64,000 nt of DNA from JAEXNA01 sp037189585 (GCA_037189585.1 JBBCJA010000013.1:62001-126000); one strand, 5' to 3'. Shown: positions 43,667-53,299, numbered from the stretch's first letter. Numbers and translations: made by a program. Notes: generated by a model not told the origin, from the sequence alone.

Positions 43667-45067
43667 ATGGCGGGCGACCTTTCACCTGGGAGACGCCGTC
43701 TTATGGAACCACTTCGCTTAGCTTCCGCCAAAGAGGCCCGACAGTACATCGAGGAGCTCGACTGCCACTCGGTCAAACTGGGGGTCTTTGACATAGACGG
43801 GGTGCTGCGCGGCAAGTACGTCTCCAAATCCAAGTTTCTCTCCGTCTTAGACAAAGGGTTCGGTTTTTGTGACGTGGTCGTGGGCTGGGATTCCAATGAC
43901 CAGCTTTATGACAACGTCACCCTGACCGGCTGGCACACCGGATATCCCGACGCCCCGGTGCGCATCTTGCCTGAAACCGGACGCCATCTCCCACTGGAGG
44001 ATGGCGTTCTCTTTTTGGGTGAGTTTGCCGGCGAGGCGGAGAAGGTCTGCCCTCGCGGCGTGCTGCGCCGGGTCATCGAGAAGGCTCGCTCCATGGGATT
44101 TGAGCCCTTTGGGGCGCTCGAGTACGAGTTCTTCATGTTCCGTGAAACGCCAGACTCTATTCGCGAGAAGGGGTATCGGAATCTCACCCCCTGGACGCCG
44201 GGGAACTTCGGCTACTCGGTCTTGAGAAGCTCGGTCCATTCCGATTTCTACGACGACCTGCTCCACCTGGGAGTGGCCATGGATTTCGAGATCGAGGGGC
44301 TGCACACGGAAACCGGTCCCGGCGTGCTGGAGGCGGCCATCGGCGTGGACAAGGTGTTGGCCGCGGCCGACAAGGCGGCGCTCTTTAAGACCTTTTGCAA
44401 GGTGCTGGCCCAACGTCATGAGATGATGGCGACTTTTATGGCCAAGTGGTCTCCGGACTACCCGGGCCAGAGCGGACACATTCACCTGTCGCTGCAGGAC
44501 AAGAAGGGGAAAAACGTCTTCTACGACACCAAGGGCGAGTACCAGATGAGCAAGACCATGCGGCAGTTTACCGCCGGCTGCCAACGGTTGATGCCGCAGG
44601 TCCTAGCCATGGTCGCCTCCACCGTGAACTCCTACACTCGCTTGATTCCTGGGTTTTGGGCCCCCACCAACCCCACCTGGGGGGTGGAGAACCGGACCTG
44701 CGCGTTGCGCGTGGTGCCGGGCTCGCAGTCCTCGCAGCGCCTGGAGTATCGCATCGCGGCGGCTGACGCCAATCCCTATCTGGCCCTGGCGGCGGCCTTG
44801 ATGTCCGGCCTTCACGGCATCGAGAAGGGTCTGGAGCCGAGCGAGATGATCGTGGGGAACGCCTACGATAAGCCGCAGGATCCGGACACCGCCTTGCCGA
44901 CCACCCTGTGGGAGGCCGCCCAACGCCTGAAGGCTTGTCAGGTCGCCCGAGACTACTTGGGCGACGAATTCGTGGACCACTTCGCCGCCACCCGCGAGTG
45001 GGAGGAGCGAGAGTTCCGCAAACACATCACCGACTGGGAATTGCAAAGGTACTTCGAGATCATCTAA
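43667..45067 (+). CDS. Glutamine-synthetase-family gamma-glutamyl-amine ligase
   Basis: 466 residues. The C-terminal GS catalytic domain shows ALEYEFFMFRE (metal Glu), TETGPGVLEAAI, SGHIHLSL (ATP/Glu site) and RLIPGFWAPTNPTWGVENRTCALRVV (substrate and Arg contacts). The N-terminal beta-grasp begins VKLGVFDIDGVLRGKY. It matches the PuuA/GlnA-like group that glutamylates amines rather than ammonia. A TATAAT at 43613-43618 may be the -10 box. It is directly followed by aldehyde and alcohol dehydrogenase genes (zero and -4 nt spacing), pointing to amine or amino-alcohol catabolism. Confidence 0.88.
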   Translation: MAGDLSPGRRRLMEPLRLASAKEARQYIEELDCHSVKLGVFDIDGVLRGKYVSKSKFLSVLDKGFGFCDVVVGWDSNDQLYDNVTLTGWHTGYPDAPVRILPETGRHLPLEDGVLFLGEFAGEAEKVCPRGVLRRVIEKARSMGFEPFGALEYEFFMFRETPDSIREKGYRNLTPWTPGNFGYSVLRSSVHSDFYDDLLHLGVAMDFEIEGLHTETGPGVLEAAIGVDKVLAAADKAALFKTFCKVLAQRHEMMATFMAKWSPDYPGQSGHIHLSLQDKKGKNVFYDTKGEYQMSKTMRQFTAGCQRLMPQVLAMVASTVNSYTRLIPGFWAPTNPTWGVENRTCALRVVPGSQSSQRLEYRIAAADANPYLALAAALMSGLHGIEKGLEPSEMIVGNAYDKPQDPDTALPTTLWEAAQRLKACQVARDYLGDEFVDHFAATREWEEREFRKHITDWELQRYFEII

Positions 45068-46429
45068 ATGACACTGCAAGTTTTTTCACCCATCGACGGC
45101 GCTTTGATTTTAGAGCGCGAGCCGGCCACTTCAGAGCAGATCGAGGAAGCTCTGGCTAAGGCTCGCCAAGGACAAGAGCGCTGGGGCGCTCTCCCTTTGG
45201 AAGAACGGCTCGAGATTCTGAACCGCTTCGTGGAGGCCATTGTCGCTCGCAAGGACGAGCTGGCTCCGGAGCTGTCTCGCACCATGGGACGGCCGCTCAA
45301 GTTCGCCCCCGGCGAGATCCGGGGTTTCCAGGAACGGGCCCGCAAGATGCTGGAGCTCGCGCCGGAGGCGCTAGCCCACATCGAGGCCGGCGACGGGCGC
45401 TACGTGACTCGAGAGCCGTTGGGGGTGGTCTTCGTGGTGGCGGCCTGGAACTATCCCTACCTCATCTCCGTCAACTCGGTGGTGCCGGCGCTCGCCGCGG
45501 GGAACGCCGTGCTCCTCAAGCATTCCTCTCAGACCATGATCTGCGCCGAGCGGTTCACCCAAGCCTTCGAGGAAGCGGGCTTGCCTGAGGGCGTGTTCGG
45601 GGTGCTGCACTTGACCCATCAGGCCACCGAGGAGCTGGTGGGAAGTGGAAAAGTCGACAGTGTGCTCTTCACCGGCAGCGTGGGTGGAGGTCGCGCGCTG
45701 CACCGCGCGGCCGCCGGAAGCTTCACCCCGATAGGGCTCGAGCTGGGAGGCAAGGACCCCGCTTACGTGCGCGAGGACGCCGACCTCGAGTTCGCGGCTG
45801 AGAATCTGGCCGAGGGGGCCTTCTTCAACTCTGGCCAGAGCTGCTGCGGGATCGAGCGGATCTACGTGCAGGACAAGGTCTATGAGGAGTTTCTCGACCG
45901 TCTCTGCTTTCACGCCCGAAGCTGGCGCCTGGGTGACCCCTTGGATCCGGCGACCACCCTCGGGCCCATGGTGCGCCCCGCCGCCGCCGACGCGGTGCGG
46001 GCCCAGATTCGCGCCGCCCTCGAGGAAGGAGCGGAGGCGCTGGTTCGGATAGGAGTTGGAGAGGGGGCCTATCTGCCTCCGGAGATTTTGATCGGGGTCC
46101 ACCACGGCATGGAGATCATGACCGAGGAGACTTTCGGGCCGGTGGTCGGCGTGATGCCGGTCAAAGACGACGAGGAGGCCGTTCTTTTGATGAACGACAG
46201 CCAGTACGGCCTGACCGCCTCGATCTGGACGGAGAATCTGCACCGGGCTACAGCCATCGGGCACAAGCTCGAGACCGGAACGGTCTTCGCCAATCGCTGC
46301 GACTATCTGGATCCGGCGCTGGCCTGGACCGGAGTGAAGAACTCGGGACGAGGCTGCACCCTTTCCAAGGTGGGGTACGAGCATCTCACCCGACCCAAAT
46401 CTTATCACTTAAGGGCGGTACCGCGATGA
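45068..46429 (+). CDS. NAD(P)-dependent aldehyde dehydrogenase
   Basis: 453 residues with full ALDH motifs: VVAAWNYPY, FTGSVGGGR, ELGGKDPAYV (Glu) and FNSGQSCCGIERIYV (Cys), and the ETFGPVVGV C-terminal signature. It starts right after the GS-like stop and its last four bases overlap the ADH start. In the Puu-type route the analogous enzyme oxidises gamma-glutamyl-aminoaldehydes; that role is inferred from the context. Confidence 0.92.
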   Translation: MTLQVFSPIDGALILEREPATSEQIEEALAKARQGQERWGALPLEERLEILNRFVEAIVARKDELAPELSRTMGRPLKFAPGEIRGFQERARKMLELAPEALAHIEAGDGRYVTREPLGVVFVVAAWNYPYLISVNSVVPALAAGNAVLLKHSSQTMICAERFTQAFEEAGLPEGVFGVLHLTHQATEELVGSGKVDSVLFTGSVGGGRALHRAAAGSFTPIGLELGGKDPAYVREDADLEFAAENLAEGAFFNSGQSCCGIERIYVQDKVYEEFLDRLCFHARSWRLGDPLDPATTLGPMVRPAAADAVRAQIRAALEEGAEALVRIGVGEGAYLPPEILIGVHHGMEIMTEETFGPVVGVMPVKDDEEAVLLMNDSQYGLTASIWTENLHRATAIGHKLETGTVFANRCDYLDPALAWTGVKNSGRGCTLSKVGYEHLTRPKSYHLRAVPR

Positions 46430-47553
46430 AAGCCAACTGGAACTATCCCACCTCCATCCGTTTCGGAGCCGGACGTATCTCCGAATTGGGGGAGGCCTGT
46501 CGAGAGCTGGGGATGGAGAGGCCCTTGTTGGTCACCGACCCGGACCTTTCCAAGCTGCCCCCGTTGGCGGCGGCGGCGCGTAGCTTGGAGGCGGCGGGCC
46601 TTCCCCTGAAAGTTTTCAGCGGAGTGAAGGGGAATCCGACCGATCAGAACGTGCTGGACGGCCTGAACGTCTTCCGCACCGAGGACTGCGACGGCGTGAT
46701 CGCTCTGGGGGGCGGAAGCCCGCTCGACGCCGGTAAGACCATCGCCCTGATGGCCGGCCAAGAGCGTCCTCTGTGGGATTTCGAGGATGTGGGCGACAAC
46801 TGGAAGCTGATTCACGAACTGGGGATGGCGCCGGTGGTCTCGATCCCGACCACTTCAGGAACCGGAGCCGAGGTGGGCAGGGCCGCCGTGATCACCGATT
46901 CCGTGGCCAAGAGCAAGCGGTTGATCTTTCATCCCAAGATGATGCCGGGGCGAGTGATCGCCGACCCCGAGCTGACCGTGGGGATGCCGGCCAAGCTGAC
47001 CGCCTACACCGGCTTTGACGCCCTGGCTCACTGTCTGGAAGCCTTCTGTGCCCCCGGATTTCATCCCATGGCGGACGGCATCGCACTGGAGGGGTTGGCC
47101 CTGATCCGCGACAACCTGCGGGTGGTGATGGACGAGCCTGGCAACCTGAACGCTCGCGGCGCCATGTTGACGGCCTCCATCATGGGTGCGGTGGCCTTCC
47201 AAAAAGGCCTGGGCGCGATCCACTCCTTGAGCCACCCGGTGGGTGGTCGCTTCGATACTCATCACGGTTTGCTCAACGCCGTCTTCATGCCTTACGTGCT
47301 GGAATTCAATCGGGAGGCGCTCGACGGCAAGTGGGAGAGGATGGCTCAATTACTGGGCCGGGACCCGCTGGAATGGGTGCTGGAGCTGCGACGCGACCTG
47401 GGTGTCCCCAACACGCTGTCCGAGCTCGGCATCGACGAGAGTGTGCTGGAGCTGGCAACGGCTGCCACCGCCGACCCCAGCGGCGCGACCAACCCGCGCC
47501 CGGTGGACGACGCGGTACACCTGGCTTTGCTGGAGCGAGCCTTTCGAGGATAG
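46426..47553 (+). CDS. Iron-containing alcohol dehydrogenase
   Basis: A 375-residue group III ADH. N-terminal dinucleotide-binding segment with GGGSPLDAGK and IPTTSGTGAEV; metal ligands in the helical domain at VIADPEL (Asp), DALAHCLE (His), SLSHPVGG (His) and THHG (His). It would interconvert an alcohol and an aldehyde. As the third gene of the operon with a GS-like ligase and an ALDH, it completes a plausible amino-alcohol to amino-acid conversion. Confidence 0.92.
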   Translation: MKANWNYPTSIRFGAGRISELGEACRELGMERPLLVTDPDLSKLPPLAAAARSLEAAGLPLKVFSGVKGNPTDQNVLDGLNVFRTEDCDGVIALGGGSPLDAGKTIALMAGQERPLWDFEDVGDNWKLIHELGMAPVVSIPTTSGTGAEVGRAAVITDSVAKSKRLIFHPKMMPGRVIADPELTVGMPAKLTAYTGFDALAHCLEAFCAPGFHPMADGIALEGLALIRDNLRVVMDEPGNLNARGAMLTASIMGAVAFQKGLGAIHSLSHPVGGRFDTHHGLLNAVFMPYVLEFNREALDGKWERMAQLLGRDPLEWVLELRRDLGVPNTLSELGIDESVLELATAATADPSGATNPRPVDDAVHLALLERAFRG

Positions 47554-47646
47554 CGTTTCAGAACAGTTTAAGATCGAGTCGATATTGTGATCTCAGGTCG
47601 AAAAGACCATTACAGATGAAAACACGTGCTTAGGAGCTCACTCACC

Positions 47647-47913
47647 ATGATCAACGCAACCTCTTCCTCGAACTTTTCCAACGTCAAGAACCTCAGTTCC
47701 CCCACCAACGGCAACACCGCCGCCGCCCAGATGACCGAACCGGAAGACAGCTTCGAGAGCTCGCTCGAACTCAAGACCTCGATCTCGTTCGGAGAAGGCG
47801 GGATCAGCATGGCGGACCTGGCCAAGGCTTTTCGCAAGAACGCAGATGGTAGCATGACGCTCGATTTCAGCGGAATTTCCGGCGTTAAGATCGAGCATCA
47901 TAACCAGAAGTAG
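47647..47913 (+). CDS. Small protein of unknown function
   Basis: 88 residues: Ser/Asn-rich N-terminus, an amphipathic stretch ISMADLAKAFRK and a C-terminus of short strands (GSMTLDFSGISGVKIE). AGGAG lies ~12 nt before the ATG at 47647. It has no signal peptide; composition is more acidic and Ser-rich than housekeeping genes. No recognised family. It is the last transcribed gene before a separate promoter. Confidence 0.5.
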   Translation: MINATSSSNFSNVKNLSSPTNGNTAAAQMTEPEDSFESSLELKTSISFGEGGISMADLAKAFRKNADGSMTLDFSGISGVKIEHHNQK

Positions 47914-47973
47914 ACCACAAATTTCATACCGGATACCTACTTTGGCGTGTGTCGAGCTGGTACCGCGCGGCTC

Positions 47974-48002
47974 TTGGAAGCCCACCCTTATTCCTCTATC
48001 CT
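47974..48002 (+). promoter_or_regulatory. Possible sigma70 promoter
   Basis: TTGGAA (47974-47979), a 17-nt spacer and TATCCT (47997-48002), 30 nt before the ATG at 48032. Confidence 0.4.
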
Positions 48003-48031
48003 TGAATTTGGGAGTAGAAGGAGGCGCGGTG

Positions 48032-48319
48032 ATGCGCATGGTTATCGATCGGACGCAATGTATCGGAATTGAGGCTCAATGTTGGCTACTGACCGCCTTC
48101 GCCGAGCTTGACCGAGTGGCGACTCTCCCCACGGAAGAGCATCAGAGGATTCAATCTGCTATCAAGGAGCGGCATCCGGAAGGGATTGCCCGCGCCTTTG
48201 AGTCGGCTGGAGAATCCCTGGGAGAGCTTCGAAACGTGGCGGGACGTTTAGCTCAAGCGGTCCGTTTTGGCCAGCTTCCCACCTTGCGACGATTGGTTTT
48301 CGAGATCGCTCGCGCCTGA
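48032..48319 (+). CDS. Small protein of unknown function
   Basis: 95 residues; start fixed by AAGGAGG eight nt upstream of ATG 48032 (a longer frame would begin at 47942). Mostly helical (CWLLTAFAELDRVATLP, HQRIQSAIKERHPEG, LAQAVRFGQLPTLRRLVFEIARA). No signal peptide. It ends 8 nt before the convergent response-regulator gene. No recognised family. Confidence 0.5.
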   Translation: MRMVIDRTQCIGIEAQCWLLTAFAELDRVATLPTEEHQRIQSAIKERHPEGIARAFESAGESLGELRNVAGRLAQAVRFGQLPTLRRLVFEIARA

Positions 48320-48327
48320 AACTTTGT

Positions 48328-49350
48328 TTAGTCCAGGCTGACGGAGAATCTTTCCAAGAAACAGTCGAGATCAAGATGACTATCGGTGGCCACATTTTTC
48401 GAAAGTAAGACGGTTGTTCCATGGGAACCGGTGACTAGCCCCACCTGATCCATCATCTCCAACATCAAGGAAAAGCCCATGCCCATCGAAGCTCCGGTGG
48501 AGAAACCTTTTTGTAGAGTCACCTGGGGAAGGAGGGCTCGTTCGAGGCCGGGTCCGTCGTCTTGCACGATAAAGCGCATCTGATCTTCGAACAGTCCCCC
48601 GCGAAAAACGACTCTGGTTCCAAACTTCAGTGCGTTGGTCACGGCCTCGGAAACGCATAGCGCGGCATCACTAACCCCTTCAGCGTCGAGATTGGCCGAC
48701 CGGGCCACTTCCTCGGCGATTCGTCTCGCCCCGGCGATCTGGGACGGTTCCGTGATAAGGAGTTCTCGCACCTGGCTCCAGCCTTCCAGGGATGGAGCCA
48801 TCTCTTCTGAGCTCATCAGTTGGAGACGCCCACCCGTGGCGGCGAACAGAACATCGTGATAGAGACGGTTTCGGGCCAGTTCCTGCTCCTGGCGCAGTTG
48901 AGCCAGGGCGAGCTCCTTTTCTAGCGCGGCCTGGGCCCGCTCCACCTCGAGCTGGCCCCGAACGAGAAAAGCGAAGCGTAAGAGATTGCGGACTCGAGCC
49001 AGTAGCTCCTCGTTGATCACCGGCTTTGGTAGAATATCGTCGGCTCCGTGCTCGAAGGCGGCGATGCGCGAGGCGATGTCATCGGCTCCGGTGACAATGA
49101 TGACAGGGACCAGACGCGTTCTGGAGTCACTTTTGACCCTACGACAAAGCTCGAAACCGTTGAGACCCGGCATCTGCATATCGGCGACCATCAAAGCGAC
49201 CTCCGTAGAGCCAAGAATTTCCCAGGCTTCGGCACCGTCGTGCGCGACGAGGACCTGGTACCCTCCGGTGCTCAGGATGGCTTGAAGGACCTGGCGGCTC
49301 AGATCGTGATCGTCGACTACAAGAATAGTAGAGGTCTCTAAGTTCGACAT
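48328..49350 (-). CDS. Response regulator fused to RsbW-like histidine-kinase-type ATPase
   Basis: 340 residues. A receiver domain (~9-125) has acidic pair VVDDHD, phosphoacceptor Asp in LMVADMQMPG, Thr in IIVTGAD and Lys in LPKPV. A coiled-coil linker (~130-180) leads to a C-terminal HATPase_c domain of anti-sigma/SpoIIAB type (SEAVTNALKFG, DDGPGL, GASMGMGFSLMLEMMD). There is no H-box, so the ATPase is probably an anti-sigma-type Ser kinase switched by phosphorylation. Start ATG 49350. A cognate histidine kinase is not encoded nearby. Confidence 0.85.
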   Translation of the reverse strand: MSNLETSTILVVDDHDLSRQVLQAILSTGGYQVLVAHDGAEAWEILGSTEVALMVADMQMPGLNGFELCRRVKSDSRTRLVPVIIVTGADDIASRIAAFEHGADDILPKPVINEELLARVRNLLRFAFLVRGQLEVERAQAALEKELALAQLRQEQELARNRLYHDVLFAATGGRLQLMSSEEMAPSLEGWSQVRELLITEPSQIAGARRIAEEVARSANLDAEGVSDAALCVSEAVTNALKFGTRVVFRGGLFEDQMRFIVQDDGPGLERALLPQVTLQKGFSTGASMGMGFSLMLEMMDQVGLVTGSHGTTVLLSKNVATDSHLDLDCFLERFSVSLD

Positions 49351-49395
49351 GTCGGCAAGTTCGGCGCGAAGGGTCAGGCGCCTCCGAATGAATAT

Positions 49396-49430
49396 GGAAG
49401 AAGCCTCCCGTTTTCTGGGAGGCTTCTTCC
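49396..49430 (-). terminator. Terminator of the secDF operon
   Basis: GGAAGAAGCCTCCC (49396-49409) pairs perfectly with GGGAGGCTTCTTCC (49417-49430) around a 7-nt loop, 12 nt past the secF stop. There is no strong T-run downstream on the minus strand, so efficiency is uncertain. Confidence 0.65.
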
Positions 49431-49441
49431 TGGACAGGTCC

Positions 49442-50602
49442 TCAGGTGCGCTTGCCGCGACTGCGCCGGCGGCCGGAGCTACGCGGGATGGCCATGTCCT
49501 CGGCGTCATCGGGCACTTCCATGTGCTCTTCAGGAACGACCTCGTCGGTGTCATACCAGTTGCCCGTATCCTGGGGAGGCCGGGCCGGGTACTTTTTGTT
49601 GATGGCGACGACAATAGGACCGGCCAGAGCGATGGAGGAGTATCCCCCGCCAACGATTCCGACCAGAAGGGCGAAAGAGAAGTTCCGAAGGCTTTCTCCT
49701 CCAAAGTAGTGGAGGGCGACAAGGCAGACCAGTACAGTCACCATCGTATTGATGGAGCGCGACATCGTCTGGCACAGAGAATCGTTCACCAACTGTTCGT
49801 AAGGGGCATCGTTTTCTTCCCCGTGTTCGTCCCACCAGACGTTGAGATTTTCACGAATGCGATCAAAGATGACCACAGAGTCCATAACGGAATAGCCGAC
49901 CACCGTCAAGAGTGCGGCGATGAAGGGGGAGTCAACCTCTTCACCGGCCAGGGAATAAAAGCCGACCATGATGACAAGGTCGTGAAGAAGGGCGATATTG
50001 GCGGCTAAGCCGTACCTAATCTGGTTGCCGAATCGGAAGAAGATATAGATGAGCTGGGCCGCCAGGGCGATGACCAGGGCTTTCACGGCGTTCCCCGCCA
50101 ACTCCCCCGAGATGGTCGGGCCGATGGAAGCGGTTTTGAGTTCCTTGACTTCCCCCAGTTTGCCGGTGAGGTGATCCAACGCCGCCCGTGTTTGAACGGG
50201 GTCGAGATGGGACCCGTCAGCCATGGTCAAACGAATGATAACCTTTTGATACTCGTCCGGCTTGCCTTCCTCGGGTTGTAGGTCTTTGACCATGTCGGTT
50301 CCCAGCTGGACATGAACCTGGCCGATGCTGGGGAAGTCCGAAAGGGCGCTCTCCACGGCGCCGGCTTCAATTTTTTTATAGGATCCGAGCTCAAAGATCG
50401 TTCCACCGGAAAAGTCGAGCCCCATCTTAAGACCTTTGGTGGCGATGGTGCCGAGGCAGAGCAGAATTAGTACAGTGGAGAGGGCGAAGAAGATGTTCCG
50501 CTTACCAAGAAAATCGTAGTGCTTTCGATCAAAGGTCTGTCCCCAATAGACCATACCGATGATCGCTATGATCCAAAGACAGAGTCCTACATAGTGAGCC
50601 AT
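49442..50602 (-). CDS. secF: Protein-export membrane protein SecF
   Basis: 386 residues with the SecF pattern: first helix, KMGLDFSGGTIFEL (family signature), a periplasmic P-domain, and five further helices with the RND-type motifs VVIFDRIREN and SRSINTM. It helps SecYEG use proton motive force in secretion. A basic Arg/Lys/Ser C-terminal tail is longer than usual. It lies 5 nt after secD. Confidence 0.95.
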   Translation of the reverse strand: MAHYVGLCLWIIAIIGMVYWGQTFDRKHYDFLGKRNIFFALSTVLILLCLGTIATKGLKMGLDFSGGTIFELGSYKKIEAGAVESALSDFPSIGQVHVQLGTDMVKDLQPEEGKPDEYQKVIIRLTMADGSHLDPVQTRAALDHLTGKLGEVKELKTASIGPTISGELAGNAVKALVIALAAQLIYIFFRFGNQIRYGLAANIALLHDLVIMVGFYSLAGEEVDSPFIAALLTVVGYSVMDSVVIFDRIRENLNVWWDEHGEENDAPYEQLVNDSLCQTMSRSINTMVTVLVCLVALHYFGGESLRNFSFALLVGIVGGGYSSIALAGPIVVAINKKYPARPPQDTGNWYDTDEVVPEEHMEVPDDAEDMAIPRSSGRRRSRGKRT

Positions 50603-50607
50603 TGTCT

Positions 50608-51876
50608 TTATACCCTCCCGTATAGCTTAGGGTTTTTGAGGCCCAGGGTGTGGATGCAGAACATCAGGAAGTACTTAGTGACCATGACCGCGGTCAACAT
50701 ACTCCAGACCGTCCCGATCATGAGCGTGATACCAAAGCCTTTGATGCTAGCCGCCCCAAAATAGTAGAGGATGGCGGCCCCGAGAAATGTTGTCACGTGA
50801 CCGTCGAGGATCGAGGTGAAGGCTCTGTCGAAGCCGAGATCCACCGCCTCGAGGAGACTGCGGCCCCGTTCGCGCTCTTCACGATACCTCTCAAAGATTA
50901 AGATGTTCGCGTCCACCGCCATACCGACCGACAAGATAAAGCCCGCGATACCTGGTAGAGTCAGGACGAACTGCATGGTTGGGATATTCATGGAAGCAAG
51001 GACGATCGCCGTGTAGACGATCAAAGCCAGAGAAGCGAGGACTCCAAGAAGGCGATAGTAGGCACACATGAAGATGCTGACCAGGAGAATCCCGGCGATA
51101 CCAGCTTGCAGTGACATATTGAGCGACTCGGCTCCCAGGGTCGGACTGACGGTGTAGGACTCCAGAATTTTGACGTTGACCGGAAGGGCGCCAGCGTTAA
51201 GGTAGTTCGCCAGCGATAGAGCTTCATCTTTGCCAAAGCGTCCCGTGATCTGTCCATGCCCCCCGGTGATGGCCGAATTGACGTTGGGCGACGAGATCTC
51301 TTCACCGTCGAAGAAGATACCGAGAGGTTGACCGACCAGCTCGCGGGTCAAGGTCCCGAAGTCCTTCGAACCCTGGCTGGTCAGAGTGAACTCGATGTTC
51401 CAGTTCTCCGTGGGAGAGGTCGGATCGACCACGGCCTGGGCGCTTTGAACCGCGGACCCGTCGAGTCGTGTGGTCCAGGACATCGTCTTAGTAGCCGGAT
51501 CGTAGTTTTGTGACTTGAACTCTAATCGTCCGGCCCGTTTGACCATTTTTTCGGCCTCGGCGAGATCCGTCACTTCAGGGATCTCGATGATCAACCGGTT
51601 GACGTCCTCGGGCGTTATCACAATCTCTCTTGTACCGTCGGGGTCCAATCGTTTGCGGAAGACCTGGATAGACTGTGCTTGAATAGCCTTGGTGATGGTG
51701 ACAGGTTTGTTGTCGGCTCCGGTTCCGAGCAACTCCACCGCGATGTGGGAGCCGGACCGAAGGTCCAAACCGAGGAGCATCTTGGTTTGCTGCTCTCGGA
51801 AGTCGTAGACCATGGTGGTCGCGTAAATTGTGAGCACTAAAATAATAGCGCATACCACTTGACTTTGCGTTTTCAT
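50608..51876 (-). CDS. secD: Protein translocase subunit SecD
   Basis: 422 residues: N-terminal helix, GLDLRSGSHIAVEL (family GLDLxGG motif with Ser replacing a Gly), periplasmic domains, then a six-helix core with AVDANILIFERYREE. It pairs with SecF. GAGG seven nt upstream supports ATG 51876. The gene order secD-secF and spacing are the usual ones. Confidence 0.95.
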   Translation of the reverse strand: MKTQSQVVCAIILVLTIYATTMVYDFREQQTKMLLGLDLRSGSHIAVELLGTGADNKPVTITKAIQAQSIQVFRKRLDPDGTREIVITPEDVNRLIIEIPEVTDLAEAEKMVKRAGRLEFKSQNYDPATKTMSWTTRLDGSAVQSAQAVVDPTSPTENWNIEFTLTSQGSKDFGTLTRELVGQPLGIFFDGEEISSPNVNSAITGGHGQITGRFGKDEALSLANYLNAGALPVNVKILESYTVSPTLGAESLNMSLQAGIAGILLVSIFMCAYYRLLGVLASLALIVYTAIVLASMNIPTMQFVLTLPGIAGFILSVGMAVDANILIFERYREERERGRSLLEAVDLGFDRAFTSILDGHVTTFLGAAILYYFGAASIKGFGITLMIGTVWSMLTAVMVTKYFLMFCIHTLGLKNPKLYGRV

Positions 51877-52006
51877 AAGATGCCTCAATCTTTGGCCCTG
51901 ATACGGCGGGCCTGGGACCGCTCGCGGGTTCTAAGCTTTTTCAAGCTTTCCTCCCAAGAGCCGGTGAAACAAGGATGCCACCGTCGGAGGTCTAACTAAA
52001 CCAGTT

Positions 52007-53299
52007 ATGGGAGAAGGAAGAGCCGGAGAGAGAACGGACAGAGAAGAGCGGCAGCTCGAGCTGGCATCTCGGTACTTTCGTCGTGGTGGTTTAGAGGCTC
52101 CAGGACTGACCCGACTTTCACCCTCGGAACGTGGCTTACTCTATCAGGAGTTGAAGTGTCACCACGAGCTTTTGGTGGCTGAAGGTCAAGAAGGTGAAGC
52201 TCGGAGACTGCTAGGCGACCTGGAACGCCTCTCCTTACCCGATGACGGCCTTCACTACGACTTTCGCCGCATGCAGATCAGCGATTTCGAGCGTCGCGGC
52301 CTGGGGGGAAGAGCTCTCGGACTGATGGCCGAACTTTACGCCGCGGAAGGCCGCTCCCGACGCCAGCCCGCTCGGGCAGCCGAGATCGTGATGGAGTACG
52401 GTATCTTGCATGAGCGCCACGGAGACAAGAAGGAAGCCCTGCGTCTCTTCAAAAGTTCGGTGCGCCGTTACGAAAGAGTTGAGCAGCCGTACAACCTCAG
52501 CGCCGCCTGGTTCAATTCCGCCTCAGTGCTTTACGATTTGGGAAACATTCGCGCGGCTCTCAACGCCTGCCAAAAGGGGTTGGAGTGTGGCGGCGAGGAC
52601 TTCGCCGATCTTCGCACTCACATTTTTCTACAACGGGCTAACTGTCGAGAGAAGACCGAGGATGTCGGATTGGCTTGCTCTGACTACCTGGAGGCGGCTT
52701 CGGGCTATAGAAAATTAGGAAATCGGCGCCAACAGACAAATATTCTGTTCCGGGTGGGTTGGCTGATGGCGGCTCGAATGGAGCGCCTGGGGGAAGCGAG
52801 AAAGTACCTTACAGATGCCTTGGCCTTAGCTAAGGAGCTCGACTACGCCGCGGGTCTGGCGCGTTTTCATCTGCATCGAGCCCAGAGCTTGGCCGAAGCC
52901 CATCTCAAAGACGCGGCCAACCAACATGTTCAACATTGCCTACCTCACGCCAAGGTCGCGCGTTTAGACCGCCTCGACAAAGTCGCTCGGGGACTCCTTT
53001 ACCGGTTAGGCTCGGCCGGACGTCGACCTTTGACTTTTTACCTCAAGGCCCGTATCCCCGAGGAGGCATCCGAGGCTCTGGGTAAGGCCCAGCAAGGAAC
53101 CTACGCCCATCGTGGAGGGGACGGAGCGGCTCATCGCACCTGGCGAGAAGTCCCCCGCCGGGCCGGGCAGGACGTGACCTTCTTGGTTCGTCTTTTGGCC
53201 GAGCTTGGCCGGCGCGCCGGCAAGGCGGATCTTATGGCCCAGAGCCGTGCCGTGGCTATGTGGCAACGCTCGGTCCGAGAAGGTCGCAGGATTCTGTAG
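52007..53299 (+). CDS. TPR-repeat protein of unknown function
   Basis: 430 residues, all helical. Between ~115 and ~300 at least five tetratricopeptide-like units occur, e.g. AEIVMEYGILHERHGDKKEALRLFKSSVRRYER, AWFNSASVLYDLGNIRAALNACQKGLE and ILFRVGWLMAARMERLGEARKYLTDALALAKE. No signal peptide or membrane helix: a cytosolic adaptor. It is divergent from secDF and is followed 32 nt later by the NPCBM gene. Confidence 0.7.
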   Translation: MGEGRAGERTDREERQLELASRYFRRGGLEAPGLTRLSPSERGLLYQELKCHHELLVAEGQEGEARRLLGDLERLSLPDDGLHYDFRRMQISDFERRGLGGRALGLMAELYAAEGRSRRQPARAAEIVMEYGILHERHGDKKEALRLFKSSVRRYERVEQPYNLSAAWFNSASVLYDLGNIRAALNACQKGLECGGEDFADLRTHIFLQRANCREKTEDVGLACSDYLEAASGYRKLGNRRQQTNILFRVGWLMAARMERLGEARKYLTDALALAKELDYAAGLARFHLHRAQSLAEAHLKDAANQHVQHCLPHAKVARLDRLDKVARGLLYRLGSAGRRPLTFYLKARIPEEASEALGKAQQGTYAHRGGDGAAHRTWREVPRRAGQDVTFLVRLLAELGRRAGKADLMAQSRAVAMWQRSVREGRRIL

